Shown here: positions 9,972 to 19,130 of the stretch, one piece after another | Numbering within the stretch: the first letter of the stretch is position 1 | How the letters are laid out: each line of letters starts with the position of its first letter | Source of the DNA: Pseudomonas denitrificans (nom. rej.) | GTDB lineage: Bacteria > Pseudomonadota > Gammaproteobacteria > Pseudomonadales > Pseudomonadaceae | Reading direction: 5' to 3' | Assembly: GCF_008807415.1 (NCBI RefSeq) | Contig: NZ_CP043626.1 | Location: forward strand, 4,874,501-4,938,500 | DNA length: 64,000 bases | Program-made: the position numbers and the translations under genes | Notes under the pieces: generated by a model | The model's database searches: none | Told to the model about the DNA's origin: nothing | The model's input: the letters and a program-made list of their open reading frames with translations, nothing else

Positions 9972-10006
9972 GCGCCCCGTTTTCGATTGTCTTGTCAGGT
10001 GGATTC

Positions 10007-12349
10007 ATGGACAGCATCAACACCCGTATCGCCGAAGAGCTTTCCGCACTGCCCTCCGGCCGCGTTCAACCGCAGCAAGTCGCCGCTGCCGTCGCCCTGC
10101 TCGATGAGGGCTCCACCGTCCCCTTCATCGCCCGTTACCGCAAGGAAGTCACCGGCAGCCTGGACGACACCCAGCTGCGCATGCTCGAAGAGCGCCTGCG
10201 TTACCTGCGCGAACTGGAAGACCGCCGTGGCGCGATCCTCGCCAGCATCGAGGAACAGGGCAAGCTGACCCCGGAACTGGCCCGCGAGATCAAGCTCGCC
10301 GACACCAAGACCCGCCTCGAAGACCTCTACTTGCCCTATAAGCAGAAGCGCCGCACCAAGGGCCAGATCGCCCTGGAAGCCGGCCTCGGCGAGCTGGCCG
10401 ACGCGCTGTTCAACGACCCGAGCCTGTCGCCGGAAACCGAAGCCGCGCGCTTCGTCGATGCCGAGAAGGGCTTCGCCGACACCCGTGCCGTGCTCGAAGG
10501 CGCCAAGTACATCCTGATGGAGCGCTTCGCCGAGGACGCCACTCTGCTGGACCGCCTGCGCGGCTTCCTCAAGGATAACGCCACCCTCACCGCACGCATG
10601 GTGCCGGGCAAGGAAACCGAAGGCGCCAAGTTCAGCGATTACTTCGAGCACGACGAGCCGCTCAAGAGCGCCCCGTCGCACCGCGCCCTGGCGATCTTCC
10701 GTGGGCGCAACGAAGGCATCCTCAGCGTCGCGCTGAAGGTCGGCGAAGAGCTGCCGGGCACTTCGCACCCCTGCGAGATCATGATCGGCGAGCGTTTCGG
10801 CGTCTCCAACCAGGGCCGCGCCGCTGACAAGTGGCTGTCCGAAGTGGTGCGCTGGACCTGGAAGGTCAAGCTCTACACCCACCTGGAAACCGACCTGCTG
10901 GGCGAGCTGCGCGACGGCGCCGACGCCGAGGCGATCAACGTCTTCGCGCGCAACCTGCACGACCTGCTGCTGGCCGCCCCGGCCGGCCCGCGCGCCACCC
11001 TGGGCCTGGACCCGGGCCTGCGCACCGGCGTGAAAGTCGCCGTGGTCGATGCCACCGGCAAGCTGCTGGACACCGCCACCGTCTACCCGCACGTGCCGAA
11101 GAACCAGTGGGACCAGACCATCGCCGTGCTCGCCGCGCTGTGCGCCAAGCACCAGGTGGAACTGATCGCCATCGGCAACGGCACCGCCAGCCGCGAGACC
11201 GACAAGCTGGCCGCCGAGCTGATCAAGAAATACCCGGCGCTCAAGTGCACCAAGATCATGGTCAGCGAGGCCGGCGCCTCGGTGTACTCGGCTTCCGAAC
11301 TGGCCGCCAGGGAGTTCCCGGAGCTGGACGTATCGCTGCGCGGCGCCGTCTCCATCGCCCGCCGCCTGCAGGACCCGCTGGCCGAGCTGGTGAAGATCGA
11401 GCCCAAATCCATCGGTGTCGGCCAGTACCAGCACGACGTGTCCCAGCTGCAGCTCGCGCGCAGCCTCGACGCGGTGGTGGAAGACTGCGTGAACGCCGTG
11501 GGCGTGGACGTGAACACCGCCTCCGCCGCCCTGCTGGCACGCATCTCCGGCCTCAACAGCACCCTGGCCCAGAACATCGTCTCGCACCGTGACGCCAACG
11601 GCGCGTTCCGCACCCGCGACGACCTGCGCAAGGTCAGCCGCCTCGGCGACAAGACTTTCGAGCAGGCCGCCGGTTTCCTCCGCGTGATGAACGGCGACAA
11701 CCCGCTGGACGCCTCCGCGGTGCACCCGGAAACCTACCCGCTGGTGCAGCGCATCGCCGCCGACACCGGCCGTGACGTGCGCTCGCTGGTCGGCGACTCG
11801 GGCTTCCTCAAGCGCCTGGACCCGAAGAAGTTCACCGACGAGCAGTTCGGCCTGCCCACCGTCACCGACATCCTCAAGGAACTCGACAAGCCCGGCCGCG
11901 ACCCACGCCCGGAGTTCAAGACCGCCGAGTTCCAGGAAGGCGTCGAAAGCCTGAAGGACCTCACGCCCGGCATGGTGCTCGAAGGCGTGGTGACCAACGT
12001 CACCAACTTCGGCGCCTTCGTCGACATCGGCGTCCACCAGGACGGCCTGGTGCACATCTCCGCGCTGTCGGAGAAGTTCGTCAAGGACCCGTACGAAGTG
12101 GTCAAGGCCGGTGACATCGTCAAGGTGAAGGTCATGGAGGTGGACATCCCGCGCAATCGCGTCGGCCTGTCCATGCGCATGAGCGACACCCCCGGCGAGA
12201 AGGTTGACGGCCCGCGCGGCGGCGGCCGTCCCGGCAACAGTGCGCCGCGTGGCGAGCGCAGCGCAGCCCCGCGCCAGCAGGAGAAGGCCCCGGCGAACAA
12301 CGCCATGGCCTCGCTGTTCGCCAACGCCAAGCAACTGAAGAAGAAGTAA
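10007..12349 (+). CDS. tex: Transcription accessory protein Tex
   Basis: Tex is a conserved RNA-binding protein linked to transcription and to expression of toxin and stress genes; the P. aeruginosa protein has a known structure. The 780-residue product shows the N-terminal helical region, the YqgF/RNase H-like domain (Gly-Leu-Asp-Pro-Gly-Leu-Arg-Thr-Gly near residue 330), the helix-hairpin-helix region and a C-terminal S1 domain (about 645-722) with Gly-Ala-Phe-Val-Asp-Ile-Gly and Asp-Gly-Leu-Val-His-Ile-Ser. A low-complexity Gly/Arg/Ala tail follows. The start at 10007, with AGGTGG 4 bases upstream, gives the family length; a TTG five codons earlier is less likely. Confidence 0.96.
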   Translation: MDSINTRIAEELSALPSGRVQPQQVAAAVALLDEGSTVPFIARYRKEVTGSLDDTQLRMLEERLRYLRELEDRRGAILASIEEQGKLTPELAREIKLADTKTRLEDLYLPYKQKRRTKGQIALEAGLGELADALFNDPSLSPETEAARFVDAEKGFADTRAVLEGAKYILMERFAEDATLLDRLRGFLKDNATLTARMVPGKETEGAKFSDYFEHDEPLKSAPSHRALAIFRGRNEGILSVALKVGEELPGTSHPCEIMIGERFGVSNQGRAADKWLSEVVRWTWKVKLYTHLETDLLGELRDGADAEAINVFARNLHDLLLAAPAGPRATLGLDPGLRTGVKVAVVDATGKLLDTATVYPHVPKNQWDQTIAVLAALCAKHQVELIAIGNGTASRETDKLAAELIKKYPALKCTKIMVSEAGASVYSASELAAREFPELDVSLRGAVSIARRLQDPLAELVKIEPKSIGVGQYQHDVSQLQLARSLDAVVEDCVNAVGVDVNTASAALLARISGLNSTLAQNIVSHRDANGAFRTRDDLRKVSRLGDKTFEQAAGFLRVMNGDNPLDASAVHPETYPLVQRIAADTGRDVRSLVGDSGFLKRLDPKKFTDEQFGLPTVTDILKELDKPGRDPRPEFKTAEFQEGVESLKDLTPGMVLEGVVTNVTNFGAFVDIGVHQDGLVHISALSEKFVKDPYEVVKAGDIVKVKVMEVDIPRNRVGLSMRMSDTPGEKVDGPRGGGRPGNSAPRGERSAAPRQQEKAPANNAMASLFANAKQLKKK

Positions 12350-12358
12350 GGAAGATCC

Positions 12359-12748
12359 ATGAGCGAGATGCCCGCCCGCGAGCTGATGATCAGCCGCTTC
12401 AGCGAAACCATCGGCGTGCAGCCGATCCGTGTCGCTGACGGCGAAGCCGAGGTGCTCCTGCCGATGGCCGAACACCTGCGCAACCGCGGTAACGTCATGC
12501 ACGGCGGCGCGCTCTTCACGCTGATGGACATGACCATGGGCCTGGCCTGCTCCAGCGCCCATGGTTTCGACCGGCAGAGCGTCACCCTGGAGTGCAAGAT
12601 CAACTACATCCGCGCGGTCGCCGAAGGCGAAGTGCGCTGTGTGGCGAAAGTCCTGCACGCCGGGCGTCGTTCGCTGGTGGTCGAGGCCGACATCCACCAG
12701 GGCGACAAGCTGGTCGCCAAGGGACAAGGCACCTTCGCGCAGCTGTAA
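12359..12748 (+). CDS. Hotdog-fold acyl-CoA thioesterase (PaaI-like)
   Basis: This 129-residue single hotdog domain hydrolyses an acyl-CoA thioester. The signature Val-Met-His-Gly-Gly-Ala-Leu-Phe-Thr-Leu-Met-Asp is at 46-57, with the catalytic acid at Asp57. Only 9 bases separate it from tex, so the two are probably cotranscribed. The orthologue PA5202 occupies the same place after tex in P. aeruginosa and was studied as a thioesterase. The natural substrate is not evident. Confidence 0.88.
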   Translation: MSEMPARELMISRFSETIGVQPIRVADGEAEVLLPMAEHLRNRGNVMHGGALFTLMDMTMGLACSSAHGFDRQSVTLECKINYIRAVAEGEVRCVAKVLHAGRRSLVVEADIHQGDKLVAKGQGTFAQL

Positions 12749-12913
12749 ATAGCCTCGGCGCAACTGACCTATGCTGTAGTCCGGAGCCCGCGAAAGGCGG
12801 GCGTCGGCGCGGCGTCTCCCCAAGCCAGGCGACCACGCCGGTTGTGTTCTCCCCTTGTAGACCGCCCAGTCCACCCCCATAGTGGGGCGATTGCCGTGTG
12901 AAGGACTTCCAAC

Positions 12914-14500
12914 TTGAGCGACCAACTCTCCCGCCGCCTGGCCCTGCTTGGCGATGCCGCCAACCTGTCCCTGCTCACCCAGTGCCTGCACGGTATCGAG
13001 CGCGAATGCCTGCGCGTCGATGAACGCGGCAAGCTCGCCCTGACCCCGCACCCGCGTGCCCTGGGCTCGGCGCTGACCAACCCGCAGATCACCACGGACT
13101 ACTCCGAGTCGCTGCTGGAGTTCATCACCTCGACGTCCACCAGCGTCGAGAAGACCCTGGACGAGCTGGGTGACATCCACCGCTTCGCCAGCGGCAAGCT
13201 CGACGGCGAATACCTGTGGAGCCCGTCCATGCCCTGCGAGCTGCCGGATGAAGAGACCATCCCGATCGCCCGCTATGGCAGCTCGCACATCGGCCGCCTG
13301 AAATACGTCTACCGCAAGGGCCTGGCCCTGCGCTACGGCAAGACCATGCAGTGCATCGCCGGCATCCACTACAACTTCTCCCTGCCCGAGGGCATCTGGG
13401 AGCTGCTGCGCGAGGAAGAAGGCAGCGAGAAGAGCGCGCGGGACTTCCAGTCGCACCGCTACATCGCGATGATCCGCAACTTCCGCCGCTACAGCTGGCT
13501 GCTGATGTACCTGTTCGGCGCATCGCCGGCCCTGGACGCCGGCTTCCTGCGTGGCCGTCCGCACGGCCTGGAAGCCTTCGACGAGCACACCCTCTACCTG
13601 CCCTACGCCACCAGCCTGCGCATGAGCGACCTGGGCTACCAGAACAACGCCCAGGCCGGCCTGACGCCCTGCTACAACGATCTGGACAGCTACATCGACA
13701 GCCTGCGCCGCGCAGTCAGCACGCCGTATGCGCCGTACGAGAAGGTCGGCACCAAGGTCGATGGCGAATGGGTTCAGCTGAACACCAACATCCTGCAGAT
13801 CGAGAACGAGTACTACTCGAGCATCCGCCCGAAACGCGTCACCTACACCGGCGAGCGCCCGATCCAGGCGCTGATGGCCCGTGGCGTGCAGTACGTCGAG
13901 GCGCGCTGCCTGGACATCAACCCCTTCCTGCCGCTGGGCATCGACGTCACCGAAGCCCGCTTCCTCGACGCCTTCCTGCTCTACTGCGCGCTGTCCGACA
14001 GCCCACCGCTGGGCGGTTGCGAGTGCGGCTCGGCCACCAGCAATTTCCTCAAGGTGGTCAAGGAAGGTCGTCGCCCGGGCCTGAAGCTGGAGCGCGGCGG
14101 CCAGCCGGTGGAAATGAAGGAGTGGGCGGGCGCCCTGCTCGACGCCATCGCGCCGATCATCGATCTGCTCGACCGTGCCAACGGCAGCAGCCTGCACGCG
14201 CAGAGCCTGGCCGAGCAGCGCGCCAAGGTCGCCGACGCCGACCTGACGCCATCGGCGAAGGTCCTGGCGGAGATGCGTGAACGTGGCGAGAGCTTCGAAG
14301 CCTTCGCCCTGCGCTACAGCCGCCAGCACGCCGAAACGCTGCAGAGCGAACCCCTGCCGACGCAAGAGCAGGCGCGCTTCGAAGGCATGGCCAGCCAATC
14401 CCTGGCCGAACAGGCGGAGCTGGAGAAACAGCCCGAAGGCGATTTCGACACCTTCGTGGCCGCCTACCAGGCGAGCATCCTGGGTCTGATCAGCGTCTGA
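12914..14500 (+). CDS. gshA: Glutamate-cysteine ligase
   Basis: GshA joins L-glutamate and L-cysteine using ATP in the first, rate-limiting step of glutathione synthesis. The 528-residue protein matches the gammaproteobacterial class. It has Gly-Ile-Glu-Arg-Glu-Cys-Leu-Arg-Val near residue 30, the [10 protein letters not shown] segment near 65 and the Gly-Ile-His-Tyr-Asn-Phe-Ser strand near 152. The start codon is TTG with GAAGGA 8 bases upstream; this gives the expected Met-Ser-Asp-Gln-Leu N-terminus. A 165-base gap separates it from the thioesterase gene. Confidence 0.95.
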   Translation: MSDQLSRRLALLGDAANLSLLTQCLHGIERECLRVDERGKLALTPHPRALGSALTNPQITTDYSESLLEFITSTSTSVEKTLDELGDIHRFASGKLDGEYLWSPSMPCELPDEETIPIARYGSSHIGRLKYVYRKGLALRYGKTMQCIAGIHYNFSLPEGIWELLREEEGSEKSARDFQSHRYIAMIRNFRRYSWLLMYLFGASPALDAGFLRGRPHGLEAFDEHTLYLPYATSLRMSDLGYQNNAQAGLTPCYNDLDSYIDSLRRAVSTPYAPYEKVGTKVDGEWVQLNTNILQIENEYYSSIRPKRVTYTGERPIQALMARGVQYVEARCLDINPFLPLGIDVTEARFLDAFLLYCALSDSPPLGGCECGSATSNFLKVVKEGRRPGLKLERGGQPVEMKEWAGALLDAIAPIIDLLDRANGSSLHAQSLAEQRAKVADADLTPSAKVLAEMRERGESFEAFALRYSRQHAETLQSEPLPTQEQARFEGMASQSLAEQAELEKQPEGDFDTFVAAYQASILGLISV

Positions 14501-14559
14501 TAGAGCAGGAAATCGCTGACACACAGCTCATAGAGTTCTGATCGGCACCCTGAGAGGGC

Positions 14560-14614
14560 GGGGAGAAAATTCCCCTCCCTGCGGATCGCGACCGGCACGA
14601 CCGGCGCGATCCGC
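14560..14614 (+). other. Two hairpins between gshA and the RMF-like gene
   Basis: GGGGA (14560-14564) pairs with TCCCC (14571-14575), and GCGGATCGCG (14581-14590) pairs with CGCGATCCGC (14605-14614). Neither is followed by a T run. They may stop gshA transcription or form a leader for the small ORF that starts 25 bases later. Confidence 0.5.
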
Positions 14615-14639
14615 GCAAGCCTTCTCAGGAAAGCGCTCC

Positions 14640-14888
14640 ATGAGTTCCCCTTCATCCCTCTGGACCCTCCACCAGCTGGAGACCGCCTACCAGCAAGGCT
14701 ATCTGGAAGCACTGCTCGAACGCCGGCCCCGTCGGCCTGACCATGATGTCCTGGCCGCCAGCTGGGAAGCCGGCTGGCTCGATGGCAGCGAGCGCCTGCG
14801 CCAGCTCCGACCCCAGGCAGCGCCGTGCAAGGCGCTACCGCTGAAGGTGCAGATCAGGTATTCGCTGAGGCAACAGGCGAAAACCTGA
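14640..14888 (+). CDS. Small protein resembling ribosome modulation factor
   Basis: An 82-residue ORF with a CAGGAAAG ribosome site before its ATG. Residues 12-53 have the spacing of ribosome modulation factor (RMF): Ala-Tyr-Gln-Gln-Gly-Tyr, a Leu-Glu-Arg-Arg-Pro-Arg-Arg stretch, then Ser-Trp-Glu-Ala-Gly-Trp-Leu-Asp-Gly-Ser-Glu-Arg. RMF converts stationary-phase ribosomes to 100S dimers. The Cys-Pro-Tyr of true RMF is missing and the protein is longer, so it may be a divergent family member with another role. It ends exactly one base before the stop of the convergent argA. Resemblance was judged by eye only. Confidence 0.55.
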   Translation: MSSPSSLWTLHQLETAYQQGYLEALLERRPRRPDHDVLAASWEAGWLDGSERLRQLRPQAAPCKALPLKVQIRYSLRQQAKT

Positions 14889-16187
14889 TCAGAGGGTCTT
14901 CTCGAACACCTGGGAGTTGCGCTGGTAGTTGTACAGCGACGCTCGCGCCGCCGGCAGGCGCTCCACGCTGCTGGGCTGGAAGCCGCGCTCGCGGAACCAG
15001 TGGGCAGTCCGCGTGGTGAGGACGTAGAGGGTCTTCAGGCCGAGGTTGCGCGCGCGCTGCTCGATGCGCTCCAGCAGATCATCGCCGCGTCCGCCGTGGC
15101 GGTACTCCGGGTTCACCGCCAGGCATGCCAGCTCGCCGGAATCCGAATCGGCGATGGGATAGAGCGCCGCGCAGGCAATGATCAGTCCTTCGCGTTCGAC
15201 GATGCTGAACTGCTCGATCTCGCGTTCCAGCACCTCGCGGGAACGGCGCACCAGGATGCCCTGCTCTTCCAGCGGACGAATCAGCTCCAGCAGTCCGCCA
15301 ACGTCCTCGATGCCCGCTTCGCGCAGTTGCTCGAACTGCTCCTGAGCGACCAGGGTGCCGTTGCCGGTGCGGGTGAAGAGCTCGCTGAGCAGCGAACCGT
15401 CTTCGGTGTAGCTGACGATATGGCTGCGGCGCACGCCCGCGCGACAGGCCTGGGCAGCAGCATCCAGCAGCTCGCCCTGGTAGCTCGCGCCGAGGCGCTC
15501 CAGGTGCGCCGGCACCTGCTGCGGGCGCAGCTCGCGCACCAGCTTGCCGGCATCGTCCATCAGGCCGCGCTCGGCTCCATAGAGGATCAGCTTGTCTGCG
15601 CCCAGGTCGATGGCCGCGCGCATGGCCACGTCTTCGCAGGCGAGGTTGAAGATTTCCCCGGTGGGCGAATAGCCCAGCGGCGAGAGCAGCACGATGCTGC
15701 GCTCGTCGAGCTGGCGGTTGATGCCCTTGCGGTCGATCCGCCGCACTTCGCCGGTGTGGTGATAGTCGATACCGTCGACCACGCCGATCGGCCGCGCGGT
15801 GACGAAGTTGCCGGCGGTCACGCGCAGGCGCGAGCCCTGCATCGGCGAGGCGGCCATGTCCATGGACAGGCGCGCTTCGATGGAGATGCGCAGGCTGCCG
15901 ACGGCGTCGATCACGCAGTCCAGGGTCGGCGCATCGGTGACCCGCAGGCCACGGTGGAAGCGCGGCGCCAGCCCGTGGGAAGCCAGACGCGCCTCGATCT
16001 GCGGGCGCGAGCCATGCACCAACACCAGGCGCACGCCGAGGCTGTGCAGCAGCACCAGGTCGTGGACGATATTGCCGAAATTGGGGTCTTCGACGCCCTC
16101 GCCGGGGAGCATCACCACAAAGGTGCAATCCCGGTGCGAATTGATATAGGGCGAGGCGTGGCGCAGCCAGTTGACGTAGTCGTGCAT
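14889..16187 (-). CDS. argA: N-acetylglutamate synthase (amino-acid N-acetyltransferase)
   Basis: ArgA transfers acetyl from acetyl-CoA to L-glutamate, the first step of arginine synthesis, and is the usual target of arginine feedback. The 432-residue protein has an amino-acid-kinase-like domain (about 20-280: Phe-Val-Val-Met-Leu-Pro-Gly-Glu, Val-Leu-Val-His-Gly-Ser-Arg-Pro-Gln-Ile) that binds arginine. A C-terminal GNAT domain (about 290-432) has Val-Asn-Pro-Glu-Tyr-Arg-His-Gly-Gly-Arg-Gly-Asp as its acetyl-CoA loop. The argA ribosome site is weak (AGG, 11 bases before ATG) and lies in a sequence that can pair with the leader described at 16199-16298. Confidence 0.95.
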   Translation of the reverse strand: MHDYVNWLRHASPYINSHRDCTFVVMLPGEGVEDPNFGNIVHDLVLLHSLGVRLVLVHGSRPQIEARLASHGLAPRFHRGLRVTDAPTLDCVIDAVGSLRISIEARLSMDMAASPMQGSRLRVTAGNFVTARPIGVVDGIDYHHTGEVRRIDRKGINRQLDERSIVLLSPLGYSPTGEIFNLACEDVAMRAAIDLGADKLILYGAERGLMDDAGKLVRELRPQQVPAHLERLGASYQGELLDAAAQACRAGVRRSHIVSYTEDGSLLSELFTRTGNGTLVAQEQFEQLREAGIEDVGGLLELIRPLEEQGILVRRSREVLEREIEQFSIVEREGLIIACAALYPIADSDSGELACLAVNPEYRHGGRGDDLLERIEQRARNLGLKTLYVLTTRTAHWFRERGFQPSSVERLPAARASLYNYQRNSQVFEKTL

Positions 16188-16198
16188 TGCTTGAAAAG

Positions 16199-16298
16199 CC
16201 TGTCGTTCGAGTGGGCGGAAATCTGTCGGATGCGGCCGGAGTTCGGCCAGGGCGGCGCGGTTATCGTCGTCGCATGCACATCGACAGGTTTCTCCTCT
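16199..16298 (-). promoter_or_regulatory. Candidate argA translational attenuator
   Basis: Read on the minus strand, the region has a strong ribosome site GAGGAGA (16298-16292), then CCTGTCG (16288-16282), then the six-codon leader ORF. Next come a GGCCG/CGGCC hairpin (16248-16234), a CGACAG (16228-16223) and finally CGACAGG (16205-16199). The last overlaps the only argA Shine-Dalgarno and is perfectly complementary to the CCTGTCG in front of the leader ATG. The inner CGACAG could compete for the same partner. A ribosome on the leader would cover CCTGTCG and free the argA ribosome site. This mechanism is inferred from complementarity. Confidence 0.55.
16261..16281 (-). CDS. Predicted argA leader peptide Met-Cys-Met-Arg-Arg-Arg
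   Basis: A six-codon ORF in the 196-base gap upstream of argA. Three successive CGA codons, a rare arginine codon in Pseudomonas, stand directly before the TAA stop. A GAGGAG ribosome site is about 10 bases upstream of the first ATG, much better than that of argA itself. Repeated codons for the pathway end product directly before the stop are the hallmark of attenuation leader peptides. The second ATG would give Met-Arg-Arg-Arg but is too far from the ribosome site. Confidence 0.6.
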   Translation of the reverse strand: MCMRRR

Positions 16299-16383
16299 TG
16301 GATAGGTTGGGCCCGTTACCGGGGCGCTCTACAGGCAACTCTTCATCGACAGTTGTTGCGGACTGCTCTTCAGCGACTGCCTT

Positions 16384-17523
16384 TCATAAACAGTAGTGAC
16401 GGATCAGGCCGCGCAGCAGTTCCACGCATGGCTCGATGCGGTCGAGCTCGAGGTGTTCGTCCGGCTGGTGGGCGCAGGCGATGTCGCCGGGGCCCAGCAC
16501 CAGGGTCTGGCAGCCGAGCTGCTGAAGATACGGTGCTTCGGTGCCAAAGGCTACCGCTTGTGCCGTGTGCCCGGTCAGACTTTCGGCCAGCCGCACCAGC
16601 TCGCTCTGTGCCGGTTCCTCGAAGGGTGGCACGGCGGGGAACAGCGGAGCGTAGTCGATCTTCACCGCATGGCGCTCGGCGACCGGCTTGAGCCGCTCAC
16701 GGATGGCCTGGCGCAGGGCTTCGGGCTGCATGCCGGGCAGCGGGCGCAGGTCGAACTCCAGCGCACACTGGCCGCAGATGCGGTTGGGGTTGTCGCCGCC
16801 GTGGATGCAGCCCAGGTTGAGGGTCGGCTGCGGCACGCTGAACTGCGGGTTGCTGAACTCCTGCTGCCACTGGTTGCGCAGGCCCTGCAATTCGCCCATC
16901 ACCGCCTGCATCGCCTCCAGCGCACTGCGCCCCAGGCTCGGGTCGGAGGAGTGGCCGCTCTGCCCGAGGATGTCGATGCGCTCCATCATCACGCCCTTGT
17001 GCAGGCGAATCGGCTTGAGGTTGGTCGGCTCGCCGATCACCGCCGCACGGCCCAGCGGCCGCCCGGCCTCGGCCAGCGCACGGGCGCCGGCCATGGAGCT
17101 TTCCTCGTCGCAGGTGGCAAGGATGATCAGTGGCTGTTTGAACGGCTGATCGAGCAATGGCAGCAGCGCTTCGATGGCCAGGGCGAAGAAGCCCTTCATG
17201 TCGCAGGAGCCGAGGCCGAACCAGCGCCCGTCGCGTTCGTCCAGGCCCAGCGGGTCGCTTTTCCACAGGGCCTCGTCGTAGGGCACGGTATCGGTGTGCC
17301 CGGCCAGCACCAGGCCGCCGGGGCCACTGCCCAGGGTAGCGACCAGGTTGAACTTGCCCGGCGACACCGGCTGCAGCTCGCAGGCGAAGCCCAGGTCGAC
17401 CAGCCAGTTGCCCAGCAACTCGACCACCGGGCGGTTGGACTGGTCCAGTGCGGGCTGGGTGCAGCTGACCGAGGGGATTGAGATCAGCTCGGCGAAGCGT
17501 TGTTTGAGCGGCGGCAACGGCAT
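16384..17523 (-). CDS. argE: Acetylornithine deacetylase
   Basis: ArgE removes the acetyl group from N-acetylornithine to give ornithine in the arginine pathway. The 379-residue protein is an M20-family dinuclear zinc hydrolase. The zinc and catalytic residues are visible: His76 and Asp78 in Gly-His-Thr-Asp-Thr-Val, Asp108 in Cys-Asp-Met-Lys-Gly, and Glu140-Glu141 in Cys-Asp-Glu-Glu-Ser. The frame stays open 70 codons upstream, but the ATG at 17523, with TGGAG 7 bases upstream, gives the normal length. argE and argA run in the same direction. Confidence 0.93.
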   Translation of the reverse strand: MPLPPLKQRFAELISIPSVSCTQPALDQSNRPVVELLGNWLVDLGFACELQPVSPGKFNLVATLGSGPGGLVLAGHTDTVPYDEALWKSDPLGLDERDGRWFGLGSCDMKGFFALAIEALLPLLDQPFKQPLIILATCDEESSMAGARALAEAGRPLGRAAVIGEPTNLKPIRLHKGVMMERIDILGQSGHSSDPSLGRSALEAMQAVMGELQGLRNQWQQEFSNPQFSVPQPTLNLGCIHGGDNPNRICGQCALEFDLRPLPGMQPEALRQAIRERLKPVAERHAVKIDYAPLFPAVPPFEEPAQSELVRLAESLTGHTAQAVAFGTEAPYLQQLGCQTLVLGPGDIACAHQPDEHLELDRIEPCVELLRGLIRHYCL

Positions 17524-17710
17524 GGCTTTCTCCAGAAGATGGACTCCACTATGGACCATGCGGCGGTGCGGTAAAACCTCGCGGCGCCCGGCAGGAACGC
17601 TGAAGTCCTGTAAACTGCATGACTTTGAAGCCTTTTTCGCGCCCGTCGTTCCGTCCTTGCTACAAGAGGCCGGGAATCCGGGCGCGTCCGCTCTGAACCG
17701 GACCCCCGCC

Positions 17711-19075
17711 ATGCAGAAAGAAACCGAAATCAAATTGCGCGTCAGCCGCGAGACCCTCGAAGCCCTGCGCGATCACCCGGCGCTGAAGAAGCGCAACAAA
17801 TCCGGCTGGGAGCCCCGCGAGCTGTTCAACCAGTATTACGACACCCCCGGCCGCGACCTGGCCCGTGCCCGCGTGGCACTGCGCATGCGCAAGGATGGCG
17901 AGCAGTTCATCCAGACCCTGAAGACCCGCGGCCAGAGCGTGGCCGGCTTGTCCGAGCGCAACGAATGGGACTGGTACCTGGAGAAGAACAAGCTCGACCT
18001 GAAGAAACTCGACGACCAGTGCTGGCCGGCCGCCCTCGCCGACCTGGACAAGAAAAGCCTGAAGCCGATCTTCAGCACCGACTTCACCCGCCAGCGCGCC
18101 GAGATCGCCTGGGGCCGCGGCAAAGCCAAAGTGGTGATCGAGGCCGCGCTGGACCTGGGCAAGGTCATCGCCGGCAAGCAGGAAGAGGAAATCTGCGAGC
18201 TGGAACTGGAACTGCGCCAGGGCGAGCCCGAGGCGCTGCTGGAACTGGCCATCGAACTGGCCGCGGACCTGGCGCTGATGCCCTGCGACATCAGCAAGGC
18301 CGAGCGCGGCTACCGCCTGTTCGACCCGGCCAGCTACAGCATCCAGCCCGACACCCAGAAGCTGCTGCATGAAACCCCGCTGGACGGCGCCTTCGCCGCG
18401 CTGTCCTGGTCGCTGCTGGGCAGCAGCCAGCGCCTCGCCGAGCAATACCGCTTCAACGGCCACTGGAGCCTGCTGGAAAGCTGGCTGCAGCAACTGGTCG
18501 ACCTGCGCGCCCTGCTCGGCAGCCTCGGCCAGGCCGTGCCGCGCGCCAGCACCCGCGAGCTGCGTGCTGCCCTCGACGCGCTGATCGCCGACTGGCAGCC
18601 GCGCATCGAACAGGGTCGCCACGACGAGGCCGTGCGCCAGCAGATGCCGGCCGCCTTCCGCGAGGAACTGGCCAACCTGCGCTGGGGTCAGTTCTCCCTG
18701 AGCACCTCGCGCTGGCTGCTGGGCAAGGGCTGGGCCACCGAGCGCAACGAACGCGCCAACCGCCTGGGCGGTTCCGCCGTCGGCAAGTGGCTGCAGCGCA
18801 CCCTGGCCGAAGAGGCCCAGGCCATGCCGCTGCAACGCGCCCAGCAACTGCCCGAAGTGCTCGCCGACCAACTGCCGCGCCTGCAACGCATGCTGGTCTG
18901 GCTGCGCCTGGCGCGCAGCGTGCTGGAGCTGCCGGAAACCGACCGCCTGTACGGCGAACTGGCCAAGCTGCAGGAGCTGCTCGTCACTCCCGACGCCGAG
19001 GGGCGCCTGGATGCCCTCGCGGCCCAGGCCCATACTGTGCTGACCCTCAAGCCGTGGAAGGCGCTTTTGAAATAA
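17711..19075 (+). CDS. ygiF: CYTH-CHAD inorganic triphosphatase
   Basis: A 454-residue two-domain protein. The CYTH domain (residues 1 to about 200) opens with the signature Glu-Thr-Glu-Ile-Lys and forms the triphosphate tunnel. The C-terminal CHAD domain (about 215-450) is a helical, His/Arg-containing polyphosphate-binding module. The E. coli homologue YgiF hydrolyses inorganic triphosphate. The ATG at 17711 places the ExExK motif at residues 4-8 as usual; upstream extension is not supported. It is divergent from argE and 55 bases before the GspE-like gene. Confidence 0.88.
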   Translation: MQKETEIKLRVSRETLEALRDHPALKKRNKSGWEPRELFNQYYDTPGRDLARARVALRMRKDGEQFIQTLKTRGQSVAGLSERNEWDWYLEKNKLDLKKLDDQCWPAALADLDKKSLKPIFSTDFTRQRAEIAWGRGKAKVVIEAALDLGKVIAGKQEEEICELELELRQGEPEALLELAIELAADLALMPCDISKAERGYRLFDPASYSIQPDTQKLLHETPLDGAFAALSWSLLGSSQRLAEQYRFNGHWSLLESWLQQLVDLRALLGSLGQAVPRASTRELRAALDALIADWQPRIEQGRHDEAVRQQMPAAFREELANLRWGQFSLSTSRWLLGKGWATERNERANRLGGSAVGKWLQRTLAEEAQAMPLQRAQQLPEVLADQLPRLQRMLVWLRLARSVLELPETDRLYGELAKLQELLVTPDAEGRLDALAAQAHTVLTLKPWKALLK

Positions 19076-19130
19076 GCTGGCCCGGCATTGCTGCGGGCCT
19101 GTGACCCGCCACTGGAAGTAGGGAGTCCGC

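Noticed and set aside
9995..14524. A 1509-codon open frame on the minus strand opposite tex, the thioesterase gene and gshA
   Set aside because: It lies antisense to three well-supported genes. Its translation is low-complexity (rich in Gly, Ala, Val, Gln) with no domain, as expected from the high-GC third-position bias of the real genes.
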